Shown piece by piece: positions 1 to 6,555 of a DNA stretch of 58,691 bases. The number at the start of each line of letters is the position of its first letter. Position 1 is the first letter of the stretch. Under the pieces are notes generated by a model. The model saw only the letters and a program-made list of their open reading frames with translations. It had not been told where the DNA came from and did not search any database. The stretch is from Candidatus Bathyarchaeota archaeon (GTDB lineage Archaea; Thermoproteota; Bathyarchaeia; Bathyarchaeales; Bathyarchaeaceae): the NCBI GenBank assembly GCA_030608565.1, contig JAUWDY010000006.1, positions 1 to 58,691 on the forward strand. Reading direction: 5' to 3'. A program made the translations under genes and the position numbers.

Positions 1-119
1 CCATGTTGAGCGGAACCGAGAACAGCCGTCGGTGTTTTAGCTGTCAAATAGGCTAACTCTTCAATGCTGATTTTCGCATGTTGACACACTGTCTCTATGT
101 TCTGAGTTGTCGTTGTCAT
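1..119 (-). CDS. Hypothetical protein, N-terminal fragment cut by window edge
   Basis: The minus-strand frame opens with ATG at 119 and stays open through the left edge, giving 39 residues beginning MTTTTQNIETVCQHAKISIEEL. A GAGGAAA-like ribosome binding site lies a few bases upstream, which supports the start. The visible part is too short to identify; the phrase ISIEELAYLTAKTPTAVLG could be a helix-turn-helix start, but that is a guess. It is the outermost visible gene of the leftward block of the integrated element. The 204 bases between it and the next gene contain no convincing gene. Confidence 0.5.
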   Translation of the reverse strand, partial: MTTTTQNIETVCQHAKISIEELAYLTAKTPTAVLGSAQH

Positions 120-323
120 TTTCTTTTTTTCCTCGTTTTGAGTTTTGCTATGTAATATTACCCAAGGGCTGAATAAAAAGCTCGTTTTCGGGCTCGTTCG
201 AGTTTTTAGGCTGATAAACAGGCAGAAAACACGTAGAAAGCCCGTTTTTGCGAGAAAAAGCTACATATGTCGATTATCGATTTGAAGCCCACTTAACTTT
301 GAGATGCTTCTTTTGTATGCAGG

Positions 324-491
324 CTAAGAATCAGGTTTCTCTACTTTTGTTCCATAAGATTCTTCGTGATGGCATTCTGGGCATCTTTGACAAAGAATAT
401 CTCCGCACATAACCAAATGCAATTTCTTTTCTGTGTCAAAATCTACGTAATACCTTTCACCGCATTTACTACACTTCACAAGCTCTTTCAT
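324..491 (-). CDS. Small zinc-ribbon protein (55 aa)
   Basis: A 55-residue frame starts MKELVKCSKCGERYY and carries two CxxC knuckles, CSKC (residues 7-10) and CPEC (37-40), about 27 residues apart. This is the spacing of a treble-clef or zinc-ribbon fold that binds one zinc ion. The cysteine pattern, compact length and collinear position behind a second zinc-ribbon gene support it as real. Such mini-ribbons in archaeal plasmids and viruses usually bind DNA or act as transcription factors, but no specific role can be assigned. It lies 47 bp downstream of the 72-residue zinc-ribbon gene and is probably co-transcribed with it. Confidence 0.65.
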   Translation of the reverse strand: MKELVKCSKCGERYYVDFDTEKKLHLVMCGDILCQRCPECHHEESYGTKVEKPDS

Positions 492-505
492 TTTGGGTCA
501 TCTCT

Positions 506-558
506 GATTAGGTAGGGGGGTATTAATCCTTCTTTATGCTATGAGGTTTTCAGAGGCT
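506..558. repeat. Imperfect direct repeat, copy A
   Basis: This segment and 773-823 share, in the same order, GATTAGG, then TTAATCCTTCTT, then TGAGGTTTTCAGAGGCT. Copy A has six extra bases (ATGCTA) in the middle. On the minus strand it spans the last codons of the 72-aa zinc-ribbon gene and the leader of the 55-aa one. It probably records a local gene duplication. Confidence 0.75.
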
Positions 559-757
559 CTTCACAATGATAACATATCACATTTTTTATATAGTTCGGTC
601 TTTTACACTTTGGACAGGGTATATAACCACCCCTCTCTCTTAATTTGCGGTCTAACTCTGAAATGACAACTTGAATTTGGGTTAGGGTCAATTTGTGTTT
701 GTCATACAAAAAATCGAAGATTTCATTTCCAATTTCTACGTTCTTGTCTTTTGTCAT
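539..757 (-). CDS. Small zinc-ribbon protein (72 aa)
   Basis: The 72-residue product has a helical N-terminal half (residues 1-42, with heptad-like LTQIQVVISELDRKL) and a C-terminal zinc ribbon made of CPKC (48-51) and CYHC (62-65). The helical half could be a dimerisation segment and the ribbon a nucleic-acid binder; that is inference. It belongs to the leftward gene block of the element, between the HEPN-like gene and the 55-residue ribbon. Its final codons are duplicated upstream at 773-823. No named family is recognised. Confidence 0.7.
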   Translation of the reverse strand: MTKDKNVEIGNEIFDFLYDKHKLTLTQIQVVISELDRKLRERGGYIPCPKCKRPNYIKNVICYHCEEPLKTS

Positions 758-772
758 TTTTGGTTCGTCATT

Positions 773-823
773 GATTAGGGCGGGAGAGTTATTTAATCCT
801 TCTTTCTGAGGTTTTCAGAGGCT
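773..823. repeat. Imperfect direct repeat, copy B
   Basis: Second copy of the 506-558 segment, lying upstream of the 72-aa zinc-ribbon gene on the minus strand. In the same frame as copy A its minus strand reads PLKTSERRIK then stop, so the bases that encode the tail PLKTS in copy A are preserved here without the rest of the gene. This fits a decayed duplicate of the ribbon gene's 3' end. Confidence 0.7.
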
Positions 824-861
824 TATCTCAGAAAAATTGTCATGAATGAACGGGAAAAAAG

Positions 862-1725
862 TTACCATTTTTTAATTGCTTCTAAGAGTATTCGATTTAA
901 CTCTACCCTTTTTTCTTTGTCATATATGGATTCGTCTATTAATTCTAAGAATTCATTCTTTTGCATTTCAATGTGAATAAAACGCTTTATAGCCTCTCTA
1001 ACATACTCTTGAAAAGTCGAAATTTCATATATACTCAAGTCTACAACTTGAGTTCCATGAACAACTTTGCTTCGTTTAAGATAAAGGTCGTATACATCAT
1101 GGTAAATTTTTGGTCGTTCACTTTCTTGTCCTACACTTAAAAGAGAGGATGCTCTAAGTGAGTATCTTAACCGTAATTCTTGTTTTTCTATAGCTTTAGA
1201 GAATAACGACTCAAAAGCAATCATAGCGTCTATTAACTTTTCTTCTAAACGAACACTTCCCAATGAGCGGGAATAATAATCAATAGCATTTTTCAAGAAT
1301 AGTTTCTTCTTGTTTTGAAAGATTGTCTTAAAAGATTCATATTTTGATATAGCTTTCTTAATAAGAGGAATACGCTTTCTTCTCTGCTCTTCTTCGATTA
1401 CTGCATAGAATCCAAGGTTTGGAGAGAGTTTTTCATTACCAAATGGGTATTCAGACGAAATTTTTGCCATAATTGAGCTTGGTCGAGCTTCGACATGGAG
1501 TTTTGCAACTAAACCATACATTTGAGCGATGTTTCTCAAGACATTTATGAAATCTTCTCTAATTTCATCTTTTTCTTCCTCGTCTTGAAGTTCAAATTTA
1601 AAGAATACATATGATAAATCACTATGAGGAACTCCTCTGATTAGTATATAATCATTAAACACCATCTCTTTTTCTGGTGCTCCCAAACCTTTTACCGTAA
1701 AACCAATTTGCCAATCGTCTGGCAA
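862..1725 (-). CDS. HEPN/Apea-like domain protein (287 aa)
   Basis: The C-terminal half matches the layout of Apea-like HEPN domains: a helix ending in YYSRSLGS (150-157), RLEEKLIDAMIAFESLF (159-175), an RLRYSLRASSLL helix, then YLKRSKVVHG with the Rx4H motif R218-H223. In HEPN ribonucleases the R and H of this motif are catalytic. The N-terminal 110 residues are unassigned. HEPN proteins are common in toxin-antitoxin, abortive-infection and other defence modules, so RNA cleavage is a reasonable inference. It sits in the integrated element next to a PD-(D/E)XK nuclease gene transcribed the same way, 103 bp upstream. No dedicated antitoxin is recognisable beside it. Confidence 0.7.
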   Translation of the reverse strand: MPDDWQIGFTVKGLGAPEKEMVFNDYILIRGVPHSDLSYVFFKFELQDEEEKDEIREDFINVLRNIAQMYGLVAKLHVEARPSSIMAKISSEYPFGNEKLSPNLGFYAVIEEEQRRKRIPLIKKAISKYESFKTIFQNKKKLFLKNAIDYYSRSLGSVRLEEKLIDAMIAFESLFSKAIEKQELRLRYSLRASSLLSVGQESERPKIYHDVYDLYLKRSKVVHGTQVVDLSIYEISTFQEYVREAIKRFIHIEMQKNEFLELIDESIYDKEKRVELNRILLEAIKKW

Positions 1726-1828
1726 CTTATTCCCCCTTTTGATTGAATTCTAACCAGTTCTTTTGGTTCGACTTTAAGTTTTCCACATTTCATTTCTTCC
1801 TTTCTATTTCCCTATGCTATAGAATTTT

Positions 1829-2332
1829 TCAGAAAATCTTTTTGACTGTTTCTTTTGCTATCAAGTTCCATTTTTTTTCATACTCCCAATATTTAGAACC
1901 TTTTTTTATTTTTGGGTTCATCTTGATACTAAATACTTGAAGTGGCTTGCGTTTTGGGTTTACCAATTTGTCTGACGGAATTATGAAACATCTTGGTGTC
2001 TCAGAGAGTTCTTGAGATTCGAAAGTAACGCATACTACAAAATCACTTAAATCTTCACGAAGTATTTGCCTTGGCTGTCTCGTAAACTGCCAAACAGACC
2101 ATTTGTAAGTCTTCTTCTTATGTCGTCTCCCTTTTTCTGTAGGTCTTGCTGTTTTCACTTCAAGTCTTTTATGATTGCTGGTTATCAAATCATAAGGAAA
2201 GAATTGTTGTGGAACCTTTACACTTGCAATGTTGTAATCACGAATCAATTTCGCTATGACATAAGTTTCACCAATATAGCCAAGGTTTGCTTTACTTTTT
2301 TCGCTAACCAAAAATTTCACCCTCTTTAGCAT
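1829..2332 (-). CDS. PD-(D/E)XK-fold nuclease-like protein
   Basis: A 167-residue protein with the core signature of the restriction-endonuclease-like fold: an N-terminal helix GYIGETYVIAKLI containing E22, then YDLI with D48, then RLEVKTAR with E58 and K60. The D-x9-E-x-K arrangement is the usual metal-binding and catalytic set, so DNA cleavage is likely. The length fits small phage- or plasmid-encoded endonucleases or Holliday-junction-resolvase-like proteins. It could cut foreign DNA, resolve recombination intermediates of the element, or serve the neighbouring HEPN gene. The substrate cannot be read from sequence. Confidence 0.7.
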   Translation of the reverse strand: MLKRVKFLVSEKSKANLGYIGETYVIAKLIRDYNIASVKVPQQFFPYDLITSNHKRLEVKTARPTEKGRRHKKKTYKWSVWQFTRQPRQILREDLSDFVVCVTFESQELSETPRCFIIPSDKLVNPKRKPLQVFSIKMNPKIKKGSKYWEYEKKWNLIAKETVKKIF

Positions 2333-2592
2333 TATATGGCATTAGATACCATAAAAGCGTCAACTAAGCTAAAACGTGAATATGAGAAAAAAGAGAAGCT
2401 AAGGCATAGAGTTCTCTTTAGCCTTATACACACGCATTGACACACACGACACGTTTAGGTCTCTATGTTATCGCATACAATTATTGATGGTCTCTCTCTG
2501 TGTGTATATATAGATAGATATTGATAGACATATTGATAGAGATAAATAGACAAAGAAACAGATAAAAAAAGAGAGATTGATAGAACGCTTAA

Positions 2593-2940
2593 TTAGTTTT
2601 TCTTTTCTGATTTTTCTTGTTTTAAGAGTTCTTGCATGCGTTTGTCGGCTTCGTCGGTTTTCTTGATTTCTTTTTCTAATTCGTCTAATAGTGTGGTTGT
2701 CGGTTTAATTGTGTCGTCGTCTGCCCTCAGTGTGTATGTGTCAATGTATAACCTCAGATACTTTTTTGCTACTGTTGGTCTTACCCCCGAATCTATACAA
2801 TATTGTGCAATGTATTGGTCTTTTAGCTTCCATGGTTTTTCTCCGTTTCGTATCTGTTGTTTGAACGTTGCTCTTAGTGGTAATAAGAATTTTCTTATCC
2901 GTTTTTTTCGTTGTTCGACAAGATGTTGACTCATATTCAT
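2593..2940 (-). CDS. Hypothetical helical protein, possibly HTH DNA-binding
   Basis: A 115-residue, lysine- and arginine-rich protein. Residues around 42-70 (IAQYCIDSGVRPTVAKKYL) look like a helix-turn-helix, and the tail from about 82 (LLDELEKEIKKTDEADK) looks like a coiled coil. A good ribosome site (TAGGAGCG) precedes the ATG. It follows the 91-residue gene by 21 bp on the same strand, so the two are probably one operon. It may be a DNA-binding regulator or replication accessory of the element; no family is recognised. The 252-bp downstream gap holds only low-complexity GATA/GATAGA-type DNA. Confidence 0.55.
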   Translation of the reverse strand: MNMSQHLVEQRKKRIRKFLLPLRATFKQQIRNGEKPWKLKDQYIAQYCIDSGVRPTVAKKYLRLYIDTYTLRADDDTIKPTTTLLDELEKEIKKTDEADKRMQELLKQEKSEKKN

Positions 2941-2961
2941 AACGCTCCTATATTCAAGATT

Positions 2962-3237
2962 TTAGGTTTTTAGTTGATATACTGTGTCGTTGGTCGGGGT
3001 TTTGCCTTCAGTGACTTGTTCTATCAGGTCAAACGCTTCGAGTGTGTCAATCCATGAGTTTACCGCGTGTGTATCCTTAACAGTCAATGTTTTTATTACG
3101 AGGTATCTTAACTGTTCACGGGTAACGTATTTATGTTCAAAATCTGGGTCGTCTCCGTATTCAACATAATCTTTAAATTCGGTTAGTGTGTTCGACAGGC
3201 GTTCTAACTTTTGTTTGAAAATTTTTGCTTTTTTCAT
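2962..3237 (-). CDS. Small winged-helix-like protein
   Basis: A 91-residue protein whose C-terminal two thirds (VTREQLRYLVIKTLTVKD, then VNSWIDTLEAFDLIEQV, then NDTVYQLKT) follow the helix-helix-wing order of small archaeal plasmid and viral winged-helix regulators. The ATG is preceded by AAGGAGCG, and a TATA-like CGTATATAAG lies about 40 bp upstream, so this is the first gene of a leftward transcript. It may autoregulate the divergent promoter region that it shares with the rightward operon. The assignment rests on pattern, not on a named family. Confidence 0.5.
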   Translation of the reverse strand: MKKAKIFKQKLERLSNTLTEFKDYVEYGDDPDFEHKYVTREQLRYLVIKTLTVKDTHAVNSWIDTLEAFDLIEQVTEGKTPTNDTVYQLKT

Positions 3238-3273
3238 ATCAATTCGCTCCTTGCATAAAGTAACACACCCACA

Positions 3274-3283
3274 CTTATATACG
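3274..3283 (-). promoter_or_regulatory. TATA-like box for the leftward operon
   Basis: The minus strand reads CGTATATAAG. Its centre is about 41 bp before the ATG at 3237, which would put the transcript start just ahead of the AAGGAGCG ribosome site, the classic archaeal arrangement. Confidence 0.5.
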
Positions 3284-3348
3284 TTTTGGTGTCAATATTT
3301 GTTACTGTTCGTTGGTTCGAAGCCTGTTTAACATCGTTTTGCCGTGAT

Positions 3349-3366
3349 GGTTCGAATAACCGAACC
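3349..3366. promoter_or_regulatory. Inverted repeat, possible operator between divergent operons
   Basis: GGTTCG, a six-base spacer and CGAACC form a perfect dyad. It lies inside the 331-bp gene-free region between the leftward and rightward operons of the element. Related TTCGAA-containing words recur nearby (3315-3322, around 3449). A dimeric repressor site is the simplest reading, perhaps for one of the small HTH-like proteins encoded on either side. The rest of this gap shows only the two TATA-like boxes. Confidence 0.4.
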
Positions 3367-3550
3367 CTTATATATGGCAACTCACATAGGTTAACTCGCT
3401 CCTATATTGGGTCGTGGACGGTAAAGCTCACATATGTGCTTTATTCGTTCGAAAGCTAACATCACGGTTCACCGTTCACGACTTCAAGCTCATATTAATT
3501 TTACTTTTCAGCATACAAAATAACGACCACAACCTAAATAAGTATCAAAC

Positions 3551-3565
3551 TATATATTTTATATA
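3551..3565 (+). promoter_or_regulatory. TATA box of the nine-gene rightward operon
   Basis: The run TATATATTTTATATA just ahead of the first small gene is a strong archaeal TATA element. A start about 26 bp downstream of its left part falls at the TTG codon at 3581, suggesting a leaderless first gene. Confidence 0.5.
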
Positions 3566-3580
3566 TACGTGGTGTTGCAC

Positions 3581-3745
3581 TTGAAACAAAATGAAAAGGA
3601 TAATTGGACGACGGTGGCAATCAGTAAAGAGGATTTACGAGCCGTTCATTTTTTGCAGAATCACTTACAATGTGACACGGTTGAACAAACTGTTCATAAG
3701 CTGATTCGTAGAGCCTTAGAACTTTTCGGTTGTGCGTTACCATGA
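3581..3745 (+). CDS. Small ribbon-helix-helix-like protein (54 aa)
   Basis: The frame reads KQNEKDNWTTVAISKEDLRA and continues with HFLQNHLQCDTVEQTVHKLI before RRALELF. A short beta strand (TTVAISKEDL) followed by two helices, the second with TVEQTVHKLIRRALE, is the typical pattern of RHH/CopG-like repressors. The TTG at 3581 fits the TATA box spacing; GTG codons at 3569 and 3572 are in frame and could add four residues. Its TGA overlaps the ATG of the next gene (ATGA), so the two are translationally coupled. It is the first gene of the operon and may regulate it. Confidence 0.55.
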   Translation: MKQNEKDNWTTVAISKEDLRAVHFLQNHLQCDTVEQTVHKLIRRALELFGCALP

Positions 3746-4368
3746 CAGAGACCGACGAACAAATCGACGCACGAAATCGTCAAGAGTATCTGAATACTCG
3801 TAAGGTGATTCATGTGATAAAAAAAGAGGACGACGACGACATCAAAAAAATGCGTGATATAGCGGTTACGGAAAATTTTCAGCTTAAAGTTGAGATGTTA
3901 AAATCGGAGTATCCCGATTTTGCGGATAAGTTGGACGAGGAAATCAATGACCCAGCCGATTATGAAATTTGGAAAGAAAAGTTGAGAGAACTGCATCAAA
4001 AACGTAAGCCCAAGGGTCAAGCAAGGTTAGAAACTAAAAGGGGAAAAGGGTCTTCAATTTACGAGGCTGAAACACACGAGCAATTAATTTCGACGATTTA
4101 CGACCAACTTGAAGAGCAGAAATATTTCAGAGATGTTGGTTCTAAGAAATTCGATGAACGGAAGCATGCAGAGCTTCAAGGTATGAGTGATAGGTTACTT
4201 GAATCATGCATATCTGGGGAAAAATTGAGGGGTCAAACACGGGGAATTTACGCATGGCAATGTTTCAAGTGTAAAAAAACCGTGGTAAACACCATGACAT
4301 GCCCTCATTGTGGCTATGTTAACAGAAGCCCTTCGAGTGTAAGAGGACGTGTTGATTATGTCGGATAA
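3742..4368 (+). CDS. Element protein with C-terminal zinc ribbon (208 aa)
   Basis: ATG at 3742 overlaps the stop of the preceding gene. The protein is highly charged and helical over about residues 1-160, then ends in a zinc ribbon: WQCFKCKK with CxxC, ten residues, then CPHCGYVN. This is the archetypal archaeal ribbon found in DNA- or RNA-binding proteins. An in-frame TTG at 3730 would add four residues, but ATGA coupling makes 3742 likelier. The main domain is unrecognised. A nucleic-acid or protein-interaction role within the element is inferred from the ribbon and charge only. Confidence 0.65.
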   Translation: MTETDEQIDARNRQEYLNTRKVIHVIKKEDDDDIKKMRDIAVTENFQLKVEMLKSEYPDFADKLDEEINDPADYEIWKEKLRELHQKRKPKGQARLETKRGKGSSIYEAETHEQLISTIYDQLEEQKYFRDVGSKKFDERKHAELQGMSDRLLESCISGEKLRGQTRGIYAWQCFKCKKTVVNTMTCPHCGYVNRSPSSVRGRVDYVG

Positions 4369-4984
4369 CGAGGTTAAAGTCGGTAAAAATTTACTGATTC
4401 AAATGTTGATATACGCTCCTTGTGGACGCACGGTTATAGACGTTCGGAACCGTCAATTATCAGCCAAAACTAAAATCGGAGACATAGAGTTTTTCCATAT
4501 AGTTGGGGGTAGGGATTTAAGCCGTGATTTTTGGCGTGAGGTTACGCTGTATAAGACTGTTAGAAGAGGACGAAAATCAGAGCATGTAGAAATCGGAAAA
4601 GTTTCGGGGTTCGCTCTCATTGCTAAACACATGAGCATAACGTTACCGATTTCAACTGAACAATGTAAAGCCCTTTTAATTCCTTTTTTGGAGAAAGGGG
4701 TTGAGAGAATCTACCTTTACACAAAAGCAGGGAGTTTAGGGCTTCCGAGCATGATAGAGCCCGAATGGTGCAAGGATAGATACGGGTTTAAAAACAAGTG
4801 GCTTGCAAGTGGCACGAGACCCGTTAACGATTGGTCTTATGTTAATCAGCTACTTAGAGAGAGGGGTTCGCCTTATCGTGTGCTTGTTCCAAGTTTAGAC
4901 CTTGGAGCCGAAAAGGAGCTTGAATTAAGCGTGGAATTGAAAAAAGCCTTGAAAAGAATCGATTTGCTTGAAAAAGAGCGTTAA
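4358..4984 (+). CDS. Hypothetical element protein (208 aa)
   Basis: This frame overlaps the end of the previous gene by 11 bp; ATG 4358 is preferred, though GTG 4349 and TTG 4352 are in frame. The sequence is a mixed alpha/beta protein (GKNLLIQMLIYAPCGRTVID, then a FHIVGGRDLSRDFWREVTLY region) with a helical charged tail (SVELKKALKRIDLLEKER). It has no clear catalytic motif and no zinc ribbon. It is the largest globular member of the operon and so a reasonable candidate for the functional core that the small ribbon proteins serve, but no function can be read from it. Confidence 0.6.
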   Translation: MSDNEVKVGKNLLIQMLIYAPCGRTVIDVRNRQLSAKTKIGDIEFFHIVGGRDLSRDFWREVTLYKTVRRGRKSEHVEIGKVSGFALIAKHMSITLPISTEQCKALLIPFLEKGVERIYLYTKAGSLGLPSMIEPEWCKDRYGFKNKWLASGTRPVNDWSYVNQLLRERGSPYRVLVPSLDLGAEKELELSVELKKALKRIDLLEKER

Positions 4985-4997
4985 ATGAGGGGTTTGA

Positions 4998-5165
4998 ATG
5001 AAATTGGTTACTGGGGTTTGTAAGGGTTGTGGAGAAAAGAAACTCGTATCACATACTTCAAGATTGTGTAAAAGTTGTAGTTGGAATTTTGGCGAAATTT
5101 GGGTTTTGCATATGACCGAAAACATTAATGATGAATGGGAGTGGAAGCTAATTGACTCTAAATGA
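4998..5165 (+). CDS. Small zinc-ribbon protein (55 aa)
   Basis: A short frame starting MKLVTGVCKGCGEKKL contains CKGC (residues 8-11) and CKSC (24-27), a compact ribbon of 12-residue spacing, followed by a Trp-rich segment. The run GAGGGGT ends a few bases before the ATG and is a strong ribosome site. The gene overlaps the next one by 14 bp. It belongs to the tightly packed operon and is one of its five zinc-ribbon products. Its role is unknown; DNA or RNA contact is the family-level expectation. Confidence 0.7.
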   Translation: MKLVTGVCKGCGEKKLVSHTSRLCKSCSWNFGEIWVLHMTENINDEWEWKLIDSK

Positions 5166-5463
5166 AACTGATAAAGAACTCCAAGAGACCATAAATTTGG
5201 AGAACATTGCGAGGTCTCGTTGTTACCGTCGTTGGTCTCGCATAAAATACGTCGAATTAAGTGAAAGTCAGAGAAAATCGTTTATGGAAAATTGTATGAG
5301 GGTTGAGGTTCAAAAGCTTCGAGATAAGCAAAAAAATGACTTAGCTATCGAAGGGAGAAGGTCATTTGAGGAAATGCAAAAGGAACGTAATAGAGAGCGA
5401 TTAAAAGAAATTAGGGAATTTAGAGAGATGGATGAAAGTTTGTCGGGGATGTGGAACAAATGA
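5152..5463 (+). CDS. Hypothetical charged helical protein (103 aa)
   Basis: TTG at 5152 starts inside the preceding gene, with GGAGTGG about seven bases upstream. The product is almost entirely charged helix (KSFMENCMRVEVQKLRDKQK, then FEEMQKERNRERLKEIREF), consistent with a coiled coil. Cysteines are not arranged in CxxC pairs. Its stop overlaps the next ATG (ATGA). It could be a structural or scaffolding partner of the ribbon proteins; nothing more can be said. Confidence 0.5.
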   Translation: MTLNETDKELQETINLENIARSRCYRRWSRIKYVELSESQRKSFMENCMRVEVQKLRDKQKNDLAIEGRRSFEEMQKERNRERLKEIREFREMDESLSGMWNK

Positions 5464-5681
5464 CTGAGAAAAAAGGCTTTACGACGGGGATAAGAACGGT
5501 CAAAATGGAACCTGAAACGGCGAAAATCATATGGGTAAGGGTTTGTCGAGCGTGTAAAGCCGAATTTAGGACGGACGACCCCAAAAAATGGGTTTGTGAC
5601 GGCTGTTTGAAAACTTACGAGTTTGAGCTTGGTGGTTTACGGCTTGTGAAACGAGTAGAGGACGGTGTGAAAAGTGACTGA
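5460..5681 (+). CDS. Small zinc-ribbon protein (73 aa)
   Basis: ATG at 5460 forms an ATGA overlap with the previous stop; an in-frame ATG three codons earlier (5451) is the alternative. The protein carries CRAC and CDGC separated by about 14 residues (VCRACKAEFRTDDPKKWVCDGC), a classic ribbon. The flanking strands (KIIWVRV and FELGGLRLVKRV) fit the three-stranded sheet of such folds. It overlaps the next gene by 8 bp, reinforcing translational coupling. Function unknown. Confidence 0.65.
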   Translation: MTEKKGFTTGIRTVKMEPETAKIIWVRVCRACKAEFRTDDPKKWVCDGCLKTYEFELGGLRLVKRVEDGVKSD

Positions 5682-6126
5682 GGACGTTAAAGAGTTAGCT
5701 CGTGAGGTTGCTTTAATGACTTCACGACGGAATTTTTCAAGGGCTTTAAGTCGAATCGAGGGGAATCAGAAAATCATTTATGAACGGCTTGACGGGTCAG
5801 TTGAGGGAATTCAAAAAGAGCATGCACAACTCGTTAAAGGGTTGTTAGCCGATTATCGAGAGTTGTTTCAGTCAAAAATACGGCTTGTAGACTTACATCA
5901 CGAACAACAAAAACAATTAACCCGTGAACTCAAAACCAAACTCAAATCTTACAACACGCACATACGACAACTTAAAAAAACAATTCGAGAAGCTGATATT
6001 GCAAGGAAATTTTTCGATTTTGAAGCCAAACGACTAAACAAAACAATACTTGAATACAATGAAAAAGTGACCGAGTTGAACGAGTTATTATTAAAGGTGC
6101 GTGAAGGTGGTGAAAAGAATGGTTAG
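5674..6126 (+). CDS. Coiled-coil protein (150 aa)
   Basis: GTG at 5674 overlaps the previous stop by 8 bp. From about residue 20 to 145 the sequence is one long amphipathic helix with heptads of Leu/Ile and many Lys/Glu/Gln (QQKQLTRELKTKLKSYNTHI, then IRQLKKTIREADIARKF). There is no membrane segment or cysteine pair. Such proteins act as scaffolds, tail or fibre components, or accessory factors. In this operon it stands between two zinc-ribbon genes. No named family is recognised. Confidence 0.6.
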   Translation: MTEDVKELAREVALMTSRRNFSRALSRIEGNQKIIYERLDGSVEGIQKEHAQLVKGLLADYRELFQSKIRLVDLHHEQQKQLTRELKTKLKSYNTHIRQLKKTIREADIARKFFDFEAKRLNKTILEYNEKVTELNELLLKVREGGEKNG

Positions 6127-6400
6127 TAAGGAAAAAGTTAGCCGTAGAGAAAATCCGTTCACTAACGAGAATGTGACGGATAGACGCACGGGAAGAGAGC
6201 CGAATGTTGACCCAAACATACGGGATATCGATAAGATAGGTGTAGAAACCCCGACTCGAAAAGAACAAGATATGGAATACTGTTTAGTGTGTCAAGAGCT
6301 TTATAGCGGTCAAAAATGTCCTCGTTGTGGATACAGCAGAGAGGACATTAAGAAAAGGGCGTTCTCGGCTCATCACAGCACGGGAGACAGTGGATTTTAA
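6119..6400 (+). CDS. Zinc-ribbon protein (93 aa)
   Basis: ATG at 6119 lies within the end of the preceding gene; GTG at 6101 is an in-frame alternative that adds six residues. The N-terminal 50 residues are polar and probably disordered. The second half has CLVC and CPRCGY (MEYCLVCQELYSGQKCPRCG), a ribbon resembling rubredoxin-type knuckles in archaeal transcription proteins. Its TAA overlaps the ATG of the following gene as TAATG. Probably co-translated with its neighbours; function unknown. Confidence 0.65.
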   Translation: MVSKEKVSRRENPFTNENVTDRRTGREPNVDPNIRDIDKIGVETPTRKEQDMEYCLVCQELYSGQKCPRCGYSREDIKKRAFSAHHSTGDSGF

Positions 6401-6555
6401 TGAACTGTCAATATTGTGGTGAACCCTCAGAGTTGCCTATTTGTGAGGATTGCCTAACTAAAATATCCGTAAAAGCATTGAAAGCATTAAGGTTAGAACA
6501 CAGTATCGACGGTCAAGTCGTAGCCGTAACAAAATTTAGACTAACTGAATCATAG
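6400..6555 (+). CDS. Small zinc-finger protein (51 aa)
   Basis: A 51-residue frame that starts MNCQYCGEPSELPICEDCL at the TAATG overlap. CQYC and CEDC nine residues apart form a minimal zinc finger; the remaining 30 residues are a basic helix and a strand (VKALKALRLEHSIDGQVVAV). It is the last gene of the nine-gene run; the next 672 bases hold no gene. It is the fifth zinc-binding product of this operon. Its function is unknown. Confidence 0.65.
   Translation: MNCQYCGEPSELPICEDCLTKISVKALKALRLEHSIDGQVVAVTKFRLTES

Noticed and set aside
1743-1940. 65-residue Phe-rich frame
   Set aside because: It is antisense to the PD-(D/E)XK nuclease gene end, and its Phe content comes from the AT-rich complement.
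3313-3340. GGTTCGAAGCC, resembling a tRNA T-arm
   Set aside because: No acceptor, D or anticodon arms can be paired around it; it is part of the TTCGAA-rich divergent promoter region.
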